A DNA stretch of 64,000 bases from Eubacteriales bacterium (GTDB taxonomy: Bacteria; Bacillota; Clostridia; Oscillospirales; CAG-382), in contig JAQVPJ010000011.1 in assembly GCA_028702135.1 (NCBI GenBank), positions 1-64,000 of the forward strand, given 5' to 3'. The number at the start of each line of letters is the position of its first letter. Positions within the stretch are counted from its first letter, which is position 1. Below the pieces are notes generated by a model that worked only from the letters and a program-made list of their open reading frames with translations, was not told where the DNA came from and searched no databases. A program made the translations under genes and the position numbers. Of the stretch, positions 33,806-42,798 are shown piece by piece.

Positions 33806-33828
33806 CATAATGTTTTGAAAATTAAAAA

Positions 33829-33873
33829 ATACGGAACGCATTGATGTAAATGTGTTCCGTATATATTTTTTTT
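33829..33873 (+). terminator. Terminator between HAD gene and glycosyltransferase gene
   Basis: ATACGGAACGCA (33829-33840) pairs with TGTGTTCCGTAT (33851-33862) with one G-T pair, followed by ATATTTTTTTT. An A run before the stem may let it act on the convergent minus-strand gene too. Confidence 0.85.
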
Positions 33874-33876
33874 GTG

Positions 33877-35136
33877 CTATTTCTCCTTCAGCTCATCTAT
33901 CGAGGTGGTTACGGTATGCTCTATCGGCACCCATTCGACCTTTTTAAAAACCGCCTGCAGCGAAATCGGAATATACGTTAACATAAACAACGGGAAGGTG
34001 AACATATAAATCAACTTTTTAAATGTTGTTGTGTTTATATTCCTCCATTCAGTTATCGTAGCAATAAATCCGACAAAGAACAGCATGAGATATCCGAGCG
34101 CGAGGAATTGACCCATCGAAACAAATCCATCGGTAAGTATACCTCTTTCGTTATCATTGAACAAGCCGTATAAAATCTTGATTAAGTTAAGGAGAATGCA
34201 GAAGGTGGTAAGGAAAACCGCAGGGAAAATTGTCATGAGCATATCAAAAGATGAGAATGATTTTTGCTTAAAAATATTTTTTGTCAGCTTTGTCCCGTAT
34301 TTTCCTATAACCTGATAAAAACCCTTCGACCAGCGAAGCCGCTGCTTCCATGACTGAGAGAACTTGAACGGCTGCTCGTCAAAAACGCATGCATCGGCAC
34401 AATAACCTATCCTGCCTCCCTTAACTACGGTGTCGATCGAAAATTCAATATCCTCCGTAAGTAAATGGAAGGGCCAACCTCCGTTTCTTATAACCGTCTT
34501 TTTAGGCAGACAAAAACCTGTTCCCGATATTGCACAGCTCGTGTTAAGCCTCATACGCGCATTATTAAGGTACTTAGACTCACGTAAAAACCATAATGAA
34601 TATCCGGCAGAAACCCAGTTGGTGCCGTAGTTCTTTGAGTTACGGTAGCAGGTGATTGCATCAAAGCCGAGATTGAAGGTCTTGTTCATCTCTTTAATAA
34701 AATTCTTATCTACAAGGTTGTCAGCGTCAAAGATGATATAACCATCGCAGTCATCGTCATTTTTTATCAGATCGTCAAAAATATAATCGAGAGCATAACC
34801 CTTCCCTATCAGCTTGTCGTTAAAGCGCTCATAGACGATAGCACCCTTTTTTGCGCTGACCGCCGCTGTTGAATCCGTACAGTTATCGGCAATGACGAAC
34901 AGTTTGATAAGCTCCTTGGGATAATTCTGGTTGTTAATCGAATCGAGGAGCTGACCGATAACGGCCTCCTCATTTCTTGCCGCTACGATTACGCCGAACT
35001 TATTCATTTTAAAATTCTCGACCACTCTGACCTTCTCGTTTGAAAAAAGCATATAGAAGGTATAAAAAAACTGATATAAATAGCATAGTAGAAAAACAAA
35101 AGCTATGCTATCTTCTATCGATAAAATCACATTCAT
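33877..35136 (-). CDS. Membrane glycosyltransferase family 2
   Basis: The ATG at 35136 (MNVILSIEDSIAFVF) follows AAAGGA; a longer frame from 35199 lacks a ribosome site. The 419-residue product has an N-terminal transmembrane segment, a GT-A domain with VIVAARNEEAVIGQLLDS, FDADNLVD (DxD), LLTEDIEFS (ED) and QRLRWSKGF (the QxxRW motif of processive synthases), and about three C-terminal membrane segments. It resembles cellulose/hyaluronan-type or polysaccharide-intercellular-adhesin-type synthases and may build a surface polysaccharide from UDP-sugars; the product is unknown. Confidence 0.9.
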   Translation of the reverse strand: MNVILSIEDSIAFVFLLCYLYQFFYTFYMLFSNEKVRVVENFKMNKFGVIVAARNEEAVIGQLLDSINNQNYPKELIKLFVIADNCTDSTAAVSAKKGAIVYERFNDKLIGKGYALDYIFDDLIKNDDDCDGYIIFDADNLVDKNFIKEMNKTFNLGFDAITCYRNSKNYGTNWVSAGYSLWFLRESKYLNNARMRLNTSCAISGTGFCLPKKTVIRNGGWPFHLLTEDIEFSIDTVVKGGRIGYCADACVFDEQPFKFSQSWKQRLRWSKGFYQVIGKYGTKLTKNIFKQKSFSSFDMLMTIFPAVFLTTFCILLNLIKILYGLFNDNERGILTDGFVSMGQFLALGYLMLFFVGFIATITEWRNINTTTFKKLIYMFTFPLFMLTYIPISLQAVFKKVEWVPIEHTVTTSIDELKEK

Positions 35137-35265
35137 TGGAAAATCCTTTTCCCCGACATTTATGTCATAAAAACCGTTGCTGTCGGCGCAAGGGTGCATT
35201 TTTTAAATGATTAGCCAAAATAAAAACCGGATGCCGATAAAGCAAACCGCTTTTATCTTTGGATA

Positions 35266-35294
35266 ATTTTATCATATCAACAAAAAAAAGTCAA
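35266..35294 (-). promoter_or_regulatory. Promoter of the glycosyltransferase gene
   Basis: On the minus strand TTGACT (35289-35294), 17 bases, TAAAAT (35266-35271). The tandem repeats at 35301-35340 begin six bases upstream of the -35. Confidence 0.8.
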
Positions 35295-35300
35295 TATGGA

Positions 35301-35340
35301 GTTTGCTGATGATGCATTAACTTTGCTGATGATGCATTAA
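35301..35340. repeat. Two tandem 20-bp repeats upstream of the promoter
   Basis: The unit TTTGCTGATGATGCATTAA occurs twice (35302-35320 and 35322-35340) with a 20-base period, about two helical turns, so both copies face the same side of the DNA. The position just upstream of the -35 suits an activator-binding site. Confidence 0.85.
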
Positions 35341-35385
35341 GTCTTTATTATGTTGAATTAAATGAGTATGAGCTTTTTATGCGCA

Positions 35386-36057
35386 TCAATGCCATATCAT
35401 TTCATTCAGTTTGAAGCTGTTCTTGTAGTAATCAAGAATGCCTTCTTTTTTCATATTAGATAGTTCACGTGACAGTGCGCTCCGGTCGGTATTCAAGTAA
35501 GCAGCAAGCTGCTCCCGGTTGTGAGGTATGTTAAAAGTGTTTTTCTTTTGTATTCTTGATTGTTTGGTAAGGTATTCGGTTATTTTCAGCCTCAATGTCG
35601 GACAGACAAGGCAGTCAATTCTTTTTTGCAAATCAAAATACTTTACTGCAAGTTCAGCAGTCAGGTTTTTAAGCAGCTTTACGCGTAAATGGGGCTCTTT
35701 ACCATCAATGGCAACAAGGTTGTCAAAACAAAACCTCATAATCTCTGTTTTGGCAAATGCTTTTACGGTTACAGGGCTATCACTCTGTTTGGAAACAGCG
35801 AGCATATCGCCGAATATGCAGCCAGCGGTCAGTTTATTATATACAACTTCCCTGCCCGACAAATCATATTTAACTCCGAGTGCGAAACCGGATAAAACAA
35901 TATAAATATAACGATTTTTTTCACCCTCGTGCAGAATAATTTTATCGTTTTCACAGTATGTGTTTTCTGCTCCGATGTGGCATAATAGCTCTGTAAGCTC
36001 CGGCTCGGAGAATCCTTTAAATAACGGTATCGACAAAAGCGTTGAATTTCGTTGCAT
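35386..36057 (-). CDS. Crp/Fnr-family transcriptional regulator
   Basis: The ATG at 36057 (MQRNSTLLSIPLFKGF) is eight bases after AGAGGTGA and gives 223 residues. A cyclic-nucleotide-binding-like beta barrel (IILHEGEKNRYIYIVLSGFALG, GCIFGDMLAVSK) is followed by a long dimerisation helix and a winged HTH (NREQLAAYLNTDRSALSRELSNMKKEGIL). The cAMP-contact residues of true CRP are not evident, and there is no Fnr-type N-terminal Cys cluster, so the effector is unknown. It is divergent from the ECF-like gene across 76 bases and may regulate it. Confidence 0.9.
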   Translation of the reverse strand: MQRNSTLLSIPLFKGFSEPELTELLCHIGAENTYCENDKIILHEGEKNRYIYIVLSGFALGVKYDLSGREVVYNKLTAGCIFGDMLAVSKQSDSPVTVKAFAKTEIMRFCFDNLVAIDGKEPHLRVKLLKNLTAELAVKYFDLQKRIDCLVCPTLRLKITEYLTKQSRIQKKNTFNIPHNREQLAAYLNTDRSALSRELSNMKKEGILDYYKNSFKLNEMIWH

Positions 36058-36080
36058 ACGCAACATCACCTCTTACGGAT

Positions 36081-36109
36081 AATATACTATAATTAAAAAA
36101 AGAAATCAA
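36081..36109 (-). promoter_or_regulatory. Promoter of the Crp/Fnr regulator
   Basis: On the minus strand TTGATT (36104-36109), 17 bases, TATATT (36081-36086), 24 bases before the start codon. Confidence 0.7.
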
Positions 36110-36133
36110 TATAAAAAGAGAGGTTTTCAACAA

Positions 36134-36691
36134 ATGAATACAAATAAAACACTTTTATGGATAACAAGAACCGCTGTCTTAATCGCACTGCTTATAACAC
36201 TTCAATGGGGATTGGGCGCATTGACTGCAGGCAATCAGTTTATAGTAGGCTCGGCTGTTAATTTCGTACTTATTATTGCCGTAATCACGAGTGGATTCTT
36301 TTCAGGATTCACAGTCGCCATCGCTTCACCCTTTATGGCATTTTTGGTAGGTGTCGGACCTGCAAAACTGCTGCTTATACCATTCATTTCAATCGGAAAT
36401 GCTGTTCTCGTCATCGTATGGTTTTTACTGGTTAAAAAGACACCAAAAAACATAAACGAATACACAAAACAAATCGTAGCATTAGTTGCAGGAGCAGTAT
36501 TGAAATTTATAACTCTTTATTTTCTTATCGTAAAATATGCAATACCTGTTCTTTTAAAACTTCCTGAAGGTCCTGCTGCGGTAATGTCCGCCTCCTTCAG
36601 CTGGCCTCAGCTCGTTACCGCCTCGATCGGCGGCGTTCTTGCAATTCTTGTTATGCCTGTTATGAATAAGATTACCAAAAGAGCAGAGTAA
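36134..36691 (+). CDS. ECF-transporter S-component-like membrane protein
   Basis: The 185-residue product has five or six hydrophobic segments with the pattern of substrate-binding S components (LLITLQWGLGALT, VNFVLIIAVITSGFFSGFTVAIASPFMAFLVGVGP, ASFSWPQLVTASIGGVLAILVMP). These proteins capture a vitamin or metal and use a shared energy-coupling module, which is not encoded in this window. The substrate cannot be assigned. AGAGAGG lies upstream of the ATG. The adjacent divergent Crp/Fnr gene suggests specific regulation. Confidence 0.72.
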   Translation: MNTNKTLLWITRTAVLIALLITLQWGLGALTAGNQFIVGSAVNFVLIIAVITSGFFSGFTVAIASPFMAFLVGVGPAKLLLIPFISIGNAVLVIVWFLLVKKTPKNINEYTKQIVALVAGAVLKFITLYFLIVKYAIPVLLKLPEGPAAVMSASFSWPQLVTASIGGVLAILVMPVMNKITKRAE

Positions 36692-36728
36692 ATAAAACAC
36701 CCTGCGTGTTAAATTCATATAATAGAAG

Positions 36729-36749
36729 CGGTCGAAAGACCGTTTTTTT
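36729..36749 (+). terminator. Terminator after the ECF-like gene
   Basis: CGGTC GAAA GACCG (36729-36742) is followed by seven T: a compact GNRA-tetraloop terminator. Confidence 0.88.
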
Positions 36750-36763
36750 ATGGTTTTCCGCTA

Positions 36764-36792
36764 TTGTAATAGAGTAAAAAATAGTGTATTAT
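36764..36792 (+). promoter_or_regulatory. Promoter of the ACT-UPF0210 operon
   Basis: TTGTAA (36764-36769), 17 bases, TATTAT (36787-36792), about 77 bases before the ACT gene. Confidence 0.7.
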
Positions 36793-36868
36793 AACATCAA
36801 TTATATTTATGCAGAAAGAATTTGTTTATTAAAAAGCTTTTATTTTAATAAACGGATAGGGTGTTTAT

Positions 36869-37138
36869 ATGAAAGCCGTAATAACCGTTACCGGAAAAGA
36901 CAACGTCGGGATTATTGCAAAAGTATCGAGTCTTTGCTCAAAATATGAAGCAAACATCCTTGATATTTCACAGACAGTTTTACAGGATTACTTTGCGATG
37001 ATGATGCTTGTCGATGTAAGTGAGCTCAATGTGAATTTTGGAGATTTTTCTGACGCTATGAGCAAGCTCGGGAGCGACAACAACCTGATTATCAATACTA
37101 TGCATGAGGATATTTTCAATTCCATGCACAGGATCTGA
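36869..37138 (+). CDS. ACT-domain protein (UPF0237 type)
   Basis: The 89-residue product is a single ACT domain (KAVITVTGKDNVGIIAKVSSLCSKY, NILDISQTVLQDYFAMMMLVD), the small regulatory fold that often binds amino acids. This family nearly always precedes a UPF0210/PFL gene, as here (37 bases apart), and is thought to form a functional pair with it. The ligand is unknown. Confidence 0.92.
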   Translation: MKAVITVTGKDNVGIIAKVSSLCSKYEANILDISQTVLQDYFAMMMLVDVSELNVNFGDFSDAMSKLGSDNNLIINTMHEDIFNSMHRI

Positions 37139-37175
37139 GAATCAAAACTCCAAAAGAAGGATTGGGTATTAAAAT

Positions 37176-38534
37176 ATGCTTAACACAAAGGATATTCTTG
37201 AAACGATTGAGATGATACGAACAGATCATCTTGATATCCGTACCATAACTATGGGCATTTCTCTGCTTGATTGCGCCTGTGAGAGCGGAAATACTTTTGC
37301 AACCCGTATTTATGAAAAGATTACAAAAAAAGCTGAAAATCTTGTAAAAACGGGTGAGGAAATCGAAAAAAAGTACGGAGTGCCGATAATAAACAAGCGT
37401 ATCTCTGTAACCCCTATTTCGCTTGCCGGAGGAAACCTCGGCTATGATGATTATATACTCGCAGCGAAAGCTCTTGATAAGGCAGCTTCAAACACCGGAG
37501 TTAATTTTATAGGCGGATATTCCGCTTTAGTGCAGAAAGGTTCGACACCGGCGGAGGATGCACTCATAGAGTCCATTCCCGAAGCACTCGCCTGCACAAA
37601 TGCTGTTTGTTCATCGGTAAACGTTGCGACCACAAAATCCGGAATCAACATGGACGCTGTAGCCAAAATGGGACACATAATAAAAAAAGCCGCACTGTTG
37701 ACGGCGAACAACGATTCCTTCGGTTGTGCAAAACTTGTCGTTTTTGCAAATGCACCAGACGATAACCCTTTTATGGCAGGTGCTTTTCACGGTGTCGGTG
37801 AGGGTGAATGTATTATAAATGTAGGTGTTTCCGGTCCGGGCGTTGTCAGGAGTGCGATTGCGAAAGAGCCGGATGCAAATTTTGCACAGTTAGCCGAAAT
37901 AATAAAGAAAACTGCTTTTAAAATTACCCGTGTCGGTCAGCTTGTTGCTCGTGAGGCAAGTTCAATGCTCGGCATTCCCTTCGGAATAGTCGACCTCTCG
38001 CTTGCGCCGACACCCGCCATAGGAGATTCGGTTGCAAGAATCCTCGAGGAAATGGGTCTTGAGTGCTGCGGAGCATATGGAACAACCGCCGCGCTTGCAC
38101 TTCTAAACGATGCGGTTAAAAAAGGCGGAGTGATGGCTTCCTCACAAGTCGGAGGGCTTTCCGGTGCATTTATTCCGGTCTCTGAAGATGAAGGCATGAT
38201 AAATGCGGTTAATAAAGGTGCGCTGACACTTGAAAAGCTTGAGGCGATGACGGCGGTCTGTTCTGTCGGTTTGGATATGATAGCTGTTCCCGGTGATACC
38301 GAAGCAGACGTTATTTCAGCAATGATTGCCGATGAGATTTCTATCGGGGTAGTCAATTACAAAACCACCGCAGTAAGGGTTATACCCGCGTTCGGAAAAA
38401 AAGTCGGCGACACCATCAGCTACGGAGGTTTATGGGGCGAAGCTCCTGTTATGGAAATTAACAAATACTCCCCTTCAAAGTTTATTGGCAGAGGCGGACG
38501 TATTCCCGCACCCATTCAGTCACTTAAAAATTAG
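37176..38534 (+). CDS. PFL family protein (UPF0210)
   Basis: The 452-residue product matches the UPF0210 / DUF711 family, which has a pyruvate-formate-lyase-like barrel but lacks a clear glycyl-radical motif. Recognisable stretches are [54 protein letters not shown] and [15 protein letters not shown] at the end. Its biochemical role is not established to my knowledge. Full length for the family and paired with the ACT protein, which may sense its effector. Confidence 0.93.
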   Translation: MLNTKDILETIEMIRTDHLDIRTITMGISLLDCACESGNTFATRIYEKITKKAENLVKTGEEIEKKYGVPIINKRISVTPISLAGGNLGYDDYILAAKALDKAASNTGVNFIGGYSALVQKGSTPAEDALIESIPEALACTNAVCSSVNVATTKSGINMDAVAKMGHIIKKAALLTANNDSFGCAKLVVFANAPDDNPFMAGAFHGVGEGECIINVGVSGPGVVRSAIAKEPDANFAQLAEIIKKTAFKITRVGQLVAREASSMLGIPFGIVDLSLAPTPAIGDSVARILEEMGLECCGAYGTTAALALLNDAVKKGGVMASSQVGGLSGAFIPVSEDEGMINAVNKGALTLEKLEAMTAVCSVGLDMIAVPGDTEADVISAMIADEISIGVVNYKTTAVRVIPAFGKKVGDTISYGGLWGEAPVMEINKYSPSKFIGRGGRIPAPIQSLKN

Positions 38535-38553
38535 ATAAGATTCAGGATAACAT

Positions 38554-39933
38554 ATGTTTTTTAAAAATTTGCTTACAGACAAGCGTTTCTGGAAATCAAC
38601 GCTTATTCTTGCGATACCCATCGCGTTACAGAATCTGCTCTCGAATTCCGCTTCGCTTGTCGATATACTTATGATCGGAAAGCTCGGTGACGACACAATA
38701 TCCGCAGTAGGAATGGCGTCTCAGATAGCTTTTCTCAATAATCTTTTCCTGTTCGGAATCATATCGGGCGGGTCTGTTTTCGTGTCGCAGTTCTGGGGTG
38801 CCGGAAACATGCGTGGTATCAAGCGAACCTATGGAATCATACTCGCTAACTGCATTCTCGTTTCGTTTCTTTTCTTCTCGGCTGCTTTTTTTGCTCCCGA
38901 GCTCTGTATAGGATTTTTCACAAACGATAAAGCTATAATCGAAATAGGCGCAAGATACCTGAAATATGCTGCTTTCTCTTATTTCGGGATATCGCTTACA
39001 ATGGGATTTTCCTGCGTACTTCAATCAACAGAACAGGTACGAATCCCTTTGTACTCGAACATAATCGCCGTATTAACAAACGTTTTTTTCAACTATGTGC
39101 TTATTAACGGAAAGCTCGGCTTTCCGTTGTTGGGTATTGAAGGTGCCGCGATAGCAACCATATTGTCCTCGGTTATAAACCCGATAATCATTATTCTTTT
39201 AGCATCAATAAAAAAATCAATCATAATCGCACCGCCAAACGAAGTATTTTCATTTTCCTTAATCGGACTGAAGGGCTTTTATAAAATAGCGCTGCCTGTA
39301 ATACTCAACGAAGTGTTGTGGGGGCTCGGAATGACGGTTTATAATTCTATCTTCGGGCATATGAGCTCGGAGTTATACCCATCCATAACTATTACAAAAA
39401 CCGTAATGGATATTGTTTTCGTTGTGTTTGTCGGATTATGTAACTCCTGTGCCGTACAGGTTGGGAAGCAGGTCGGCGAAAGGAATTTTGACAGAGCAAA
39501 AACATATGCAAAGCGCTTTCTTTTTCTTATTCCCTTTTTCGGGTTTATTCTCGGAATGCTCGTCATAGCCCTGCGCGGGAGTATACTCAGCCTTTTCAGC
39601 GTTAAGGAATCCGTTCGCGATACGACTATGTTGCTTTTGATGATATACGGTCTGAATCTGCCAATCCGCAATATTCAATACATTTCAATCGTCGGGATAT
39701 TTCGTGCCGGCGGTGACACAAGAACGGGACTTCTTTACGATATTGGTATTCTCTGGGGTATAGGTATTCCCATTACTTTCATATGCGGGATTTTACTGCG
39801 TTTAGATTTTGCGTTGATTTATTTTCTTATGCTGTCAAGCGAGGATATACCGAAATCCATTTTGTGCCTGCGTTATTTCTTCAGTATGAAGTGGGTAAAG
39901 CCGGTAGCTCAGAACACAGAGTGTGAATTATAA
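38554..39933 (+). CDS. MATE-family efflux transporter
   Basis: The 459-residue product has about twelve membrane segments in two homologous halves, with the MATE start LILAIPIALQNLLSNSASLVDILMIGKLGD and the second-half equivalent YKIALPVILNEVLWGLGMTVYN. Members export drugs or metabolites in exchange for sodium or protons. It begins 20 bases after the UPF0210 gene and may be cotranscribed with it. The substrate is unknown. Confidence 0.93.
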   Translation: MFFKNLLTDKRFWKSTLILAIPIALQNLLSNSASLVDILMIGKLGDDTISAVGMASQIAFLNNLFLFGIISGGSVFVSQFWGAGNMRGIKRTYGIILANCILVSFLFFSAAFFAPELCIGFFTNDKAIIEIGARYLKYAAFSYFGISLTMGFSCVLQSTEQVRIPLYSNIIAVLTNVFFNYVLINGKLGFPLLGIEGAAIATILSSVINPIIIILLASIKKSIIIAPPNEVFSFSLIGLKGFYKIALPVILNEVLWGLGMTVYNSIFGHMSSELYPSITITKTVMDIVFVVFVGLCNSCAVQVGKQVGERNFDRAKTYAKRFLFLIPFFGFILGMLVIALRGSILSLFSVKESVRDTTMLLLMIYGLNLPIRNIQYISIVGIFRAGGDTRTGLLYDIGILWGIGIPITFICGILLRLDFALIYFLMLSSEDIPKSILCLRYFFSMKWVKPVAQNTECEL

Positions 39934-39956
39934 AGAAAAATATAAAGATGTGAAAA

Positions 39957-39982
39957 ATGGAGGCGATGTGCCTCCATTTTTA
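39957..39982 (+). terminator. Terminator after the MATE gene
   Basis: ATGGAGGC (39957-39964) and GCCTCCAT (39970-39977) form an 8-bp stem with a GATGT loop, followed by TTTTT and preceded by AAAAA, so it could work in both directions. Confidence 0.85.
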
Positions 39983-40068
39983 TAAGCTCGTCATTTGATT
40001 TATCAGAAATAATCCTTCGGTACACTCAACGATATTACACCATTAAGCTGATGTTTTATTACAGTAAC

Positions 40069-41532
40069 TCAGACCGCCCTTTTGAATATATCGTAAGTAC
40101 CGAGTACATGGCGTTTAACTTTAAGGTAATCAGAGGAAACCGGAGATGTGCCGCCGCCGACACATGCAGCTTTGTTCTGTTCTTCGGATAAAGTAAAAGT
40201 TCCGAGGAAAGCTCTCTTTACCAGAAGATAATCTCTTGCTGTAATCGTACCGTTACCGTCTACATCTCCCAAAACTATAGCTGTATAAGATACCGAGCCT
40301 ACATCAATGATGCAACCGGTACCGACTTTTTCGTCGTCGGCAAGTAAAACTCCGTCGGAATTCTCAACGGTTATTTCACCTGTAAACTGCGCTTTTATTT
40401 GCCCGACAGTCATGTCATCATATAATCCTGTCATATATGAGCCGCTTATTGACAAATTGCTCTCCGACTTGAGCACTGCATCACCGGGATCTGGCTTAAC
40501 ATAGGCAGACGGATTAAGATCCGGAAAAACGAATACTTTTGAGTATTCGGAAAAGAAACTTCCGTTTTCTATATGTGATTGAGAAAAGGTTTTCGTGCCG
40601 AAGTTTACCGAAACCGTATCCGCACCGGCAAGGAAGAAATCATATCTGATGACATTCTGGTCATCCCAGGTAACGTCGACGCCATACCAATTATCATTCT
40701 CCATTTGCACATAGTTCCACATATGAGGCTCTGTTCCGCTGTTGGTTACACCATCTCCGACTACAAGAACACAGGGGATGTTATATTTATCGCACAATAG
40801 CTTAAAAGCCTCGGCATATCCCTCGCAGACCGCTTTTCCGTCTACAAGACTACCGTACGGCTCGTGAGCGTATATTGCGGAAGAGCTATAAACTACATTA
40901 TTGCACAGATAGTCATGGATATCTTTTAAAATATCATAACGGGAAGCCGAGTCTGTATCGAAATCATCTATCTCGTTTAAAACTGCGTCTTTATATGTAC
41001 TGGTAGTGAATTCTGAATAAACTGACGCAACTTTGATTCTTATGGTTATCCCGGCTATTGTCCAGGTAGTTTTCCCCCCTGAAGTCGTTTCGTAATAGGT
41101 ATATAAGTACGAAGTGGATGTTGTCGGATCTCCTCTCAAATCAAGCCAAAATACGATCGGGTTATCACTTAGATACGCATTAAGAGTAGGTTCCACGATA
41201 TCTCTGATCAAATCGCCAATATCTTCCATTTCTCCTTCTGTGATAGTATTACCGCTGAGTGTGTATGTAAGCGGAGTAATCAAATCAAATTCTATATCGG
41301 TATTTGTCGTTGGCATTGGGTTCATCTCGTTATAAACATTCTTCTGTTCGGCACTGAGTTGATTGTAAAATGAACCGCTGTATTCACCGGATTCCGTTGA
41401 TAGCCGGTTAACGATTAAGGGGAATTCAACACTGCGTATGATATTGTTTAAATCTTTTGCGGAAACAACTGTAGTAAAAAGAGGAGTTAGCAGAAAAATA
41501 ACCGTAATCAGGATAAAAATTCTTTTTTTCAA
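40069..41532 (-). CDS. Secreted transglutaminase-like protein with dockerin-like C terminus
   Basis: The start is TTG at 41532, seven bases after GGAGG. The 487-residue product has a signal peptide (ending near TVVSAKD), a region of unknown role, and a transglutaminase-core domain with Cys236 (VDGKAVCEGYAEAF), His270 (EPHMWNYV) and Asp286 (WYGVDVTWDD), the triad of transglutaminase/protease folds. After a linker, the last 65 residues read GDVDGNGTITARDYLLVKRAFLG, then a second weaker half (SSDYLKVKRHVLGTYDI): the two-helix pattern of type I dockerins, the first calcium loop good and the second degenerate. It may be held on a cohesin-bearing surface protein; a cohesin-like gene is at 13434. 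Confidence 0.85.
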   Translation of the reverse strand: MKKRIFILITVIFLLTPLFTTVVSAKDLNNIIRSVEFPLIVNRLSTESGEYSGSFYNQLSAEQKNVYNEMNPMPTTNTDIEFDLITPLTYTLSGNTITEGEMEDIGDLIRDIVEPTLNAYLSDNPIVFWLDLRGDPTTSTSYLYTYYETTSGGKTTWTIAGITIRIKVASVYSEFTTSTYKDAVLNEIDDFDTDSASRYDILKDIHDYLCNNVVYSSSAIYAHEPYGSLVDGKAVCEGYAEAFKLLCDKYNIPCVLVVGDGVTNSGTEPHMWNYVQMENDNWYGVDVTWDDQNVIRYDFFLAGADTVSVNFGTKTFSQSHIENGSFFSEYSKVFVFPDLNPSAYVKPDPGDAVLKSESNLSISGSYMTGLYDDMTVGQIKAQFTGEITVENSDGVLLADDEKVGTGCIIDVGSVSYTAIVLGDVDGNGTITARDYLLVKRAFLGTFTLSEEQNKAACVGGGTSPVSSDYLKVKRHVLGTYDIFKRAV

Positions 41533-41560
41533 AATATTACCTCCAAAAAATAATTATGAA

Positions 41561-41592
41561 AAAGTACCCATTCATAAACCGGGTACTTTTTT
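41561..41592 (-). terminator. Terminator of the citrate synthase-aconitase-icd operon
   Basis: AAAGTACCC (41561-41569) and GGGTACTTT (41581-41589) form a 9-bp stem; on the minus strand it is followed by TTTTTC, directly after the icd gene. Confidence 0.8.
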
Positions 41593-41598
41593 ATTATA

Positions 41599-42795
41599 TC
41601 AAATCCTTGATGCTATTTCAATAAGAAAATCAGCAGTATTGACCTGCTTTTTATTACCAAGTGTTGAAATCAAACAGAGATCCTTTGTCATAATGCCGTC
41701 TTCAACTGTTTCGATACAGCACTTCTCCACCCTTTGGGCAAAATCGGAAAGCTCGGCTAAGCCGTCAAGCTCACCCCTTTTTCGAAGCGCACCCGTCCAT
41801 GCAAAAAGAGTAGCAATCGGATTTGCGGTCGGTTCCTCACCTTTCAAATATCTGTAATAATGACGCTGAACAGTGCCGTGAGCCGCTTCGTATTCATATA
41901 CACCGTCCGGCGAGACAAGCACGCTTGTCATCATAGACAACGAACCAAACGCGTTTGCCACCATATCCGACATAACATCACCGTCGTAATTCTTGCACGC
42001 CCATATAAAACCACCTTCTGAACGCATAACTCTTGCTACAGCATCGTCGATAAGAGTATAGAAGTATTCTATACCGGCCTTTTCGAAAAGATTCTTGAAC
42101 TCGTTTTCGAAAATCCCGGCGAAAATATCTTTGAACCGGTGGTCATAGGTTTTTGATATAGTGTCTTTTGTGGAAAACCACAAATCCTGTTTTAACTCAA
42201 GCGCGTAGTTAAAGCAGGAACGGGCAAAACTCTCGATGCTTATATCGATGTTGTGCATACCCTGCACAACACCTGCTGTTTTAAAATCGTGAATAAGTGT
42301 TTTTGTCTGATTTCCGTCTTTATCGGTAACAAGTATTTCCGCCTTTGCTCCGGCGGGTACTCTGACCTCTGATGCCTTGTAAACATCGCCGTAAGCGTGT
42401 CTTGCTATTGATATAGCCGACTTCCAGTTCGGCACATAAGGAGTAATGCCTTTTACTACAATCGGAGTGCGGAAAACTGTGCCGTCAAGAACGGCGCGAA
42501 TCGTTCCGTTGGGGGATTTCCACATCTGCTTGAGATTATATTCCGATACTCTGTCAGCGTTAGGAGTTATTGTGGCGCATTTGACCGCGACTCCGAGACG
42601 CTTTGTCGCATTTGCGGAATCTATTGTAACACGATCGTCAGTTTCGTTACGGTGTGCCAAACCGAGATCGTAATATTCGGTTTTTAAATCAACGAACGGC
42701 AATATGATAATATCTTTGATTTGCTGCCAGATGATTCTTGTCATCTCATCTCCGTCCATCTCTACTAACGGGGTGGTCATTCTGATTTTAGACAT
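41599..42795 (-). CDS. icd: Isocitrate dehydrogenase (NADP-type, eukaryotic-like)
   Basis: The 398-residue product is the homodimeric eukaryotic-like IDH: start MTTPLVEMDGDEMTRIIW, substrate serine region SPNGTIRAVLDGTVFR, YDHRFKDIFAGIF, metal site IDDAVARVMRSEGGFIWACKNYDGDVMSD and GTVQRHYYRYLKGE. It converts isocitrate to 2-oxoglutarate and CO2 in the cytosol. It is the third gene of the citrate synthase-aconitase-IDH operon, 3 bases after aconitase, so the operon makes the carbon skeleton for glutamate. Confidence 0.96.
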   Translation of the reverse strand: MSKIRMTTPLVEMDGDEMTRIIWQQIKDIIILPFVDLKTEYYDLGLAHRNETDDRVTIDSANATKRLGVAVKCATITPNADRVSEYNLKQMWKSPNGTIRAVLDGTVFRTPIVVKGITPYVPNWKSAISIARHAYGDVYKASEVRVPAGAKAEILVTDKDGNQTKTLIHDFKTAGVVQGMHNIDISIESFARSCFNYALELKQDLWFSTKDTISKTYDHRFKDIFAGIFENEFKNLFEKAGIEYFYTLIDDAVARVMRSEGGFIWACKNYDGDVMSDMVANAFGSLSMMTSVLVSPDGVYEYEAAHGTVQRHYYRYLKGEEPTANPIATLFAWTGALRKRGELDGLAELSDFAQRVEKCCIETVEDGIMTKDLCLISTLGNKKQVNTADFLIEIASRI

Positions 42796-42798
42796 CTA

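Noticed and set aside
35463-35478. parS-like CACGTG site
   Set aside because: Only about 11 of 16 bases match TGTTTCACGTGAAACA, and it lies inside the coding sequence of the Crp/Fnr regulator; the core match is likely chance.
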